From assembly GCA_023436065.1 (NCBI GenBank), contig JAEZKU010000008.1, positions 1 through 6,548 on the forward strand: 6,548 nucleotides of DNA, given 5' to 3'. Shown piece by piece: positions 5,300 through 6,548 of the stretch. Position numbers and translations under genes: made by a program. The stretch is from Bacillota bacterium. Its GTDB lineage: Bacteria; Bacillota; Clostridia; Lachnospirales; Lachnospiraceae. How positions within the stretch are numbered: the first letter of the stretch is position 1; each line of letters starts with the position of its first letter. Under the pieces are notes generated by a model. It searched no databases. It was not told the DNA's origin and saw only the letters and a program-made list of their open reading frames with translations.

Positions 5300-6548
5300 A
5301 TGAACAGCAATAACGATAGAGAGGCGCAATTCGGGGCTGGAATACCATACGATGATATTAACTGGTATGATATCGTAGGTCAGCCCTTTGGAACCGCCTC
5401 TTACTTTAATGCGATTGTCTTCGGAGATATGAATAACATTGTAGATACCAAAGGTGCAATGGCGGTAGGTGGTAGTTTTACCAGCCCCAGAGGACTGACT
5501 TTAGGCTTCGGTAATGATACCAAGCTGACGGGGACCGGTTATTCACCTGATAAAGTACGTTTTCTCGTTGGAAGAAATGTTGCGATGCAGGGGCCGTTGG
5601 TAGTGAACGGACACGTAGTCGTCGGAGGAAATTTCAGAGCTGCAAGCGGCAGCACTTTCATGATCGGCAAAGATGGTTCTCCGGATCAGGTCAAGGAACT
5701 GAATGAATTATATTTCGCTGAGAACGGCAGCAGATATTGGCGGTTAAGCGATCGTGGTACGCATTATGCTGTTTCAAGCTATGATGTACCGAGATATATT
5801 CCGGCAGCAAGGATCAATGCTGATGTGAATAGATTTTTTACCGATGCAAGGAACAGCATTGTGAATGCATTTGACTGCATTACAGGTTTGGAACCAAATG
5901 GTACAGTGACGGAACACTTCCATGAGTGGATACTTCGGGGAAATGATCGCAGACAAAATGTGTTCCTGATTGATGTATCACCGAATGGAATATTGAATAA
6001 GGAAATTCGATTTGAGATACCGCAGGGTAGTCTGGCTATTGTTGTTCTTCGGACCGGTCCGAACGCACATCTGCAATATGGTCTCTGGGGCGCGGAGAAT
6101 ATGGCAGAGCGCACACTCTATGTGTTCGAAGATGCAGATAATATCTATATGGAAGTACCGGCTGCTATCTGGGGTAGTATTCTGGCTCCTGAAGCCATGT
6201 ATCATGCGCATAGTACCGGGGGAACCGTCAGCGGTAATGCAGCACTGGGATCCTTTGCTGTCAGTCCAACCAGTGGCTTCGAGTTTCATTTATATCCGTT
6301 TGTCGGAGGAGTAAACTGTGTGACAGAAGCACCTGCACCACAGCCGGCTCCTGCACCAAGACCAGCACCTGCACCACAGCCGGCTCCTGCTCCGAGACCT
6401 GCGCCTGCACCACAGCCGGCTCCTGCGCCGAGACCTGCGCCTGCACCACAGCCAGCTCCTGCGCCAAGACCTGCGCCTGCACCACAGCCGGCTCCTGCGC
6501 CGAGACCTGCGCCTGCACCACAGCCAGCTCCTGCGCCAAGACCTGCTC
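5300..6548 (+). CDS. Choice-of-anchor-A-like protein with Pro-rich repeat tail (3' end beyond the window)
   Basis: The open frame reads through the window edge, with 416 codons visible. AAGGAGG (5288-5294) lies five bases before the ATG. An in-frame TGA at 5255-5257 with no start codon in between rules out a longer N-terminus. The first about 343 residues resemble the choice-of-anchor-A domain: FNAIVFGDMNNI near 36-47, KGAMAVGGSF near 51-60, a glycine-rich beta-repeat middle (VVNGHVVVGGNF), and the closing IWGSILAPEA followed by GGTVSGNAALGSF. Family members are typically surface or envelope proteins of unknown function with varied anchors. Here no signal peptide or membrane segment is visible at the N-terminus. 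From residue 344 a 12-residue repeat, APAPQPAPAPRP, runs at least six times. It could be a cell-wall-spanning stalk, a spore or other surface-layer protein, or a cytoplasmic protein. The anchor, if any, lies outside the window. The family call is by motif recall, not a search. Confidence 0.8.
   Translation, partial: MNSNNDREAQFGAGIPYDDINWYDIVGQPFGTASYFNAIVFGDMNNIVDTKGAMAVGGSFTSPRGLTLGFGNDTKLTGTGYSPDKVRFLVGRNVAMQGPLVVNGHVVVGGNFRAASGSTFMIGKDGSPDQVKELNELYFAENGSRYWRLSDRGTHYAVSSYDVPRYIPAARINADVNRFFTDARNSIVNAFDCITGLEPNGTVTEHFHEWILRGNDRRQNVFLIDVSPNGILNKEIRFEIPQGSLAIVVLRTGPNAHLQYGLWGAENMAERTLYVFEDADNIYMEVPAAIWGSILAPEAMYHAHSTGGTVSGNAALGSFAVSPTSGFEFHLYPFVGGVNCVTEAPAPQPAPAPRPAPAPQPAPAPRPAPAPQPAPAPRPAPAPQPAPAPRPAPAPQPAPAPRPAPAPQPAPAPRPA
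6329..6548 (+). repeat. 36-bp coding tandem repeat, six units and a partial seventh
   Basis: Units start at 6329, 6365, 6401, 6437, 6473 and 6509, with the seventh cut at 6548. Every unit encodes APAPQPAPAPRP, and the differences are only at third codon positions. Units 3+4 (6401-6472) and 5+6 (6473-6544) are identical, forming a 72-bp higher-order repeat. Since 36 is a multiple of three, gain or loss of units keeps the frame. The array continues past the window. Confidence 0.95.

Noticed and set aside
6261..6539. Reverse-strand repeat protein rich in Val, Gln and Ala
   Set aside because: It is the complement of the Pro-rich repeat array; repetition keeps the frame open without coding.

Overview
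The window reads as ordinary chromosomal DNA from a low-to-moderate GC Gram-positive anaerobe, most likely a member of the Clostridia (Lachnospiraceae-like; this placement is inference). The reasons are strong GGAGG ribosome sites, tRNA genes without encoded CCA, hairpin-plus-T-tract terminators, single-RCK KtrA-type potassium subunits, and a CNNM/CorC magnesium transporter. Every protein gene is on the + strand.

Positions 1-607 hold a tRNA cluster: tRNA-His(GTG), tRNA-Gln(TTG), tRNA-Lys(TTT) and tRNA-Leu(TAG). A hairpin with a T-rich tail lies between His and Gln, and a strong intrinsic terminator follows Leu. The oddest RNA-level feature is directly behind tRNA-Gln. Two 59-bp tandem repeats begin inside the tRNA's own 3' end, and each ends by recreating acceptor-stem-like sequence. 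They resemble in principle the repeats behind tyrT in E. coli.

Positions 836-5138 hold a cation-homeostasis block: ktrB-like (K+ channel subunit), ktrA-like copy 1 (RCK gating subunit), a CNNM/CorC (MpfA/PaeA-like) transporter with paired CBS domains, and ktrA-like copy 2. The two KtrA paralogues align without gaps over 224 residues at about 57% identity (hand count). They flank the transporter gene, which has its own good promoter and a leader with two hairpins. A plausible reading is that K+ uptake and Mg2+ export are set together by nucleotide-sensing RCK and CBS domains. Whether copy 2 serves the same KtrB or has specialised cannot be decided from the sequence. A strong terminator at 5165-5204 closes the block.

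From 5300 to the window edge runs an incomplete gene for a choice-of-anchor-A-like protein. It has no signal peptide and ends in a 12-residue Pro/Ala/Gln/Arg tandem repeat that is still running when the window stops. This is the least conventional protein here. No mobile element, CRISPR array, rRNA or recognisable riboswitch was found. The gaps at 608-835, 2825-3087 and 5139-5299 are each under 300 bases and hold mainly the promoter, leader and terminator elements listed.
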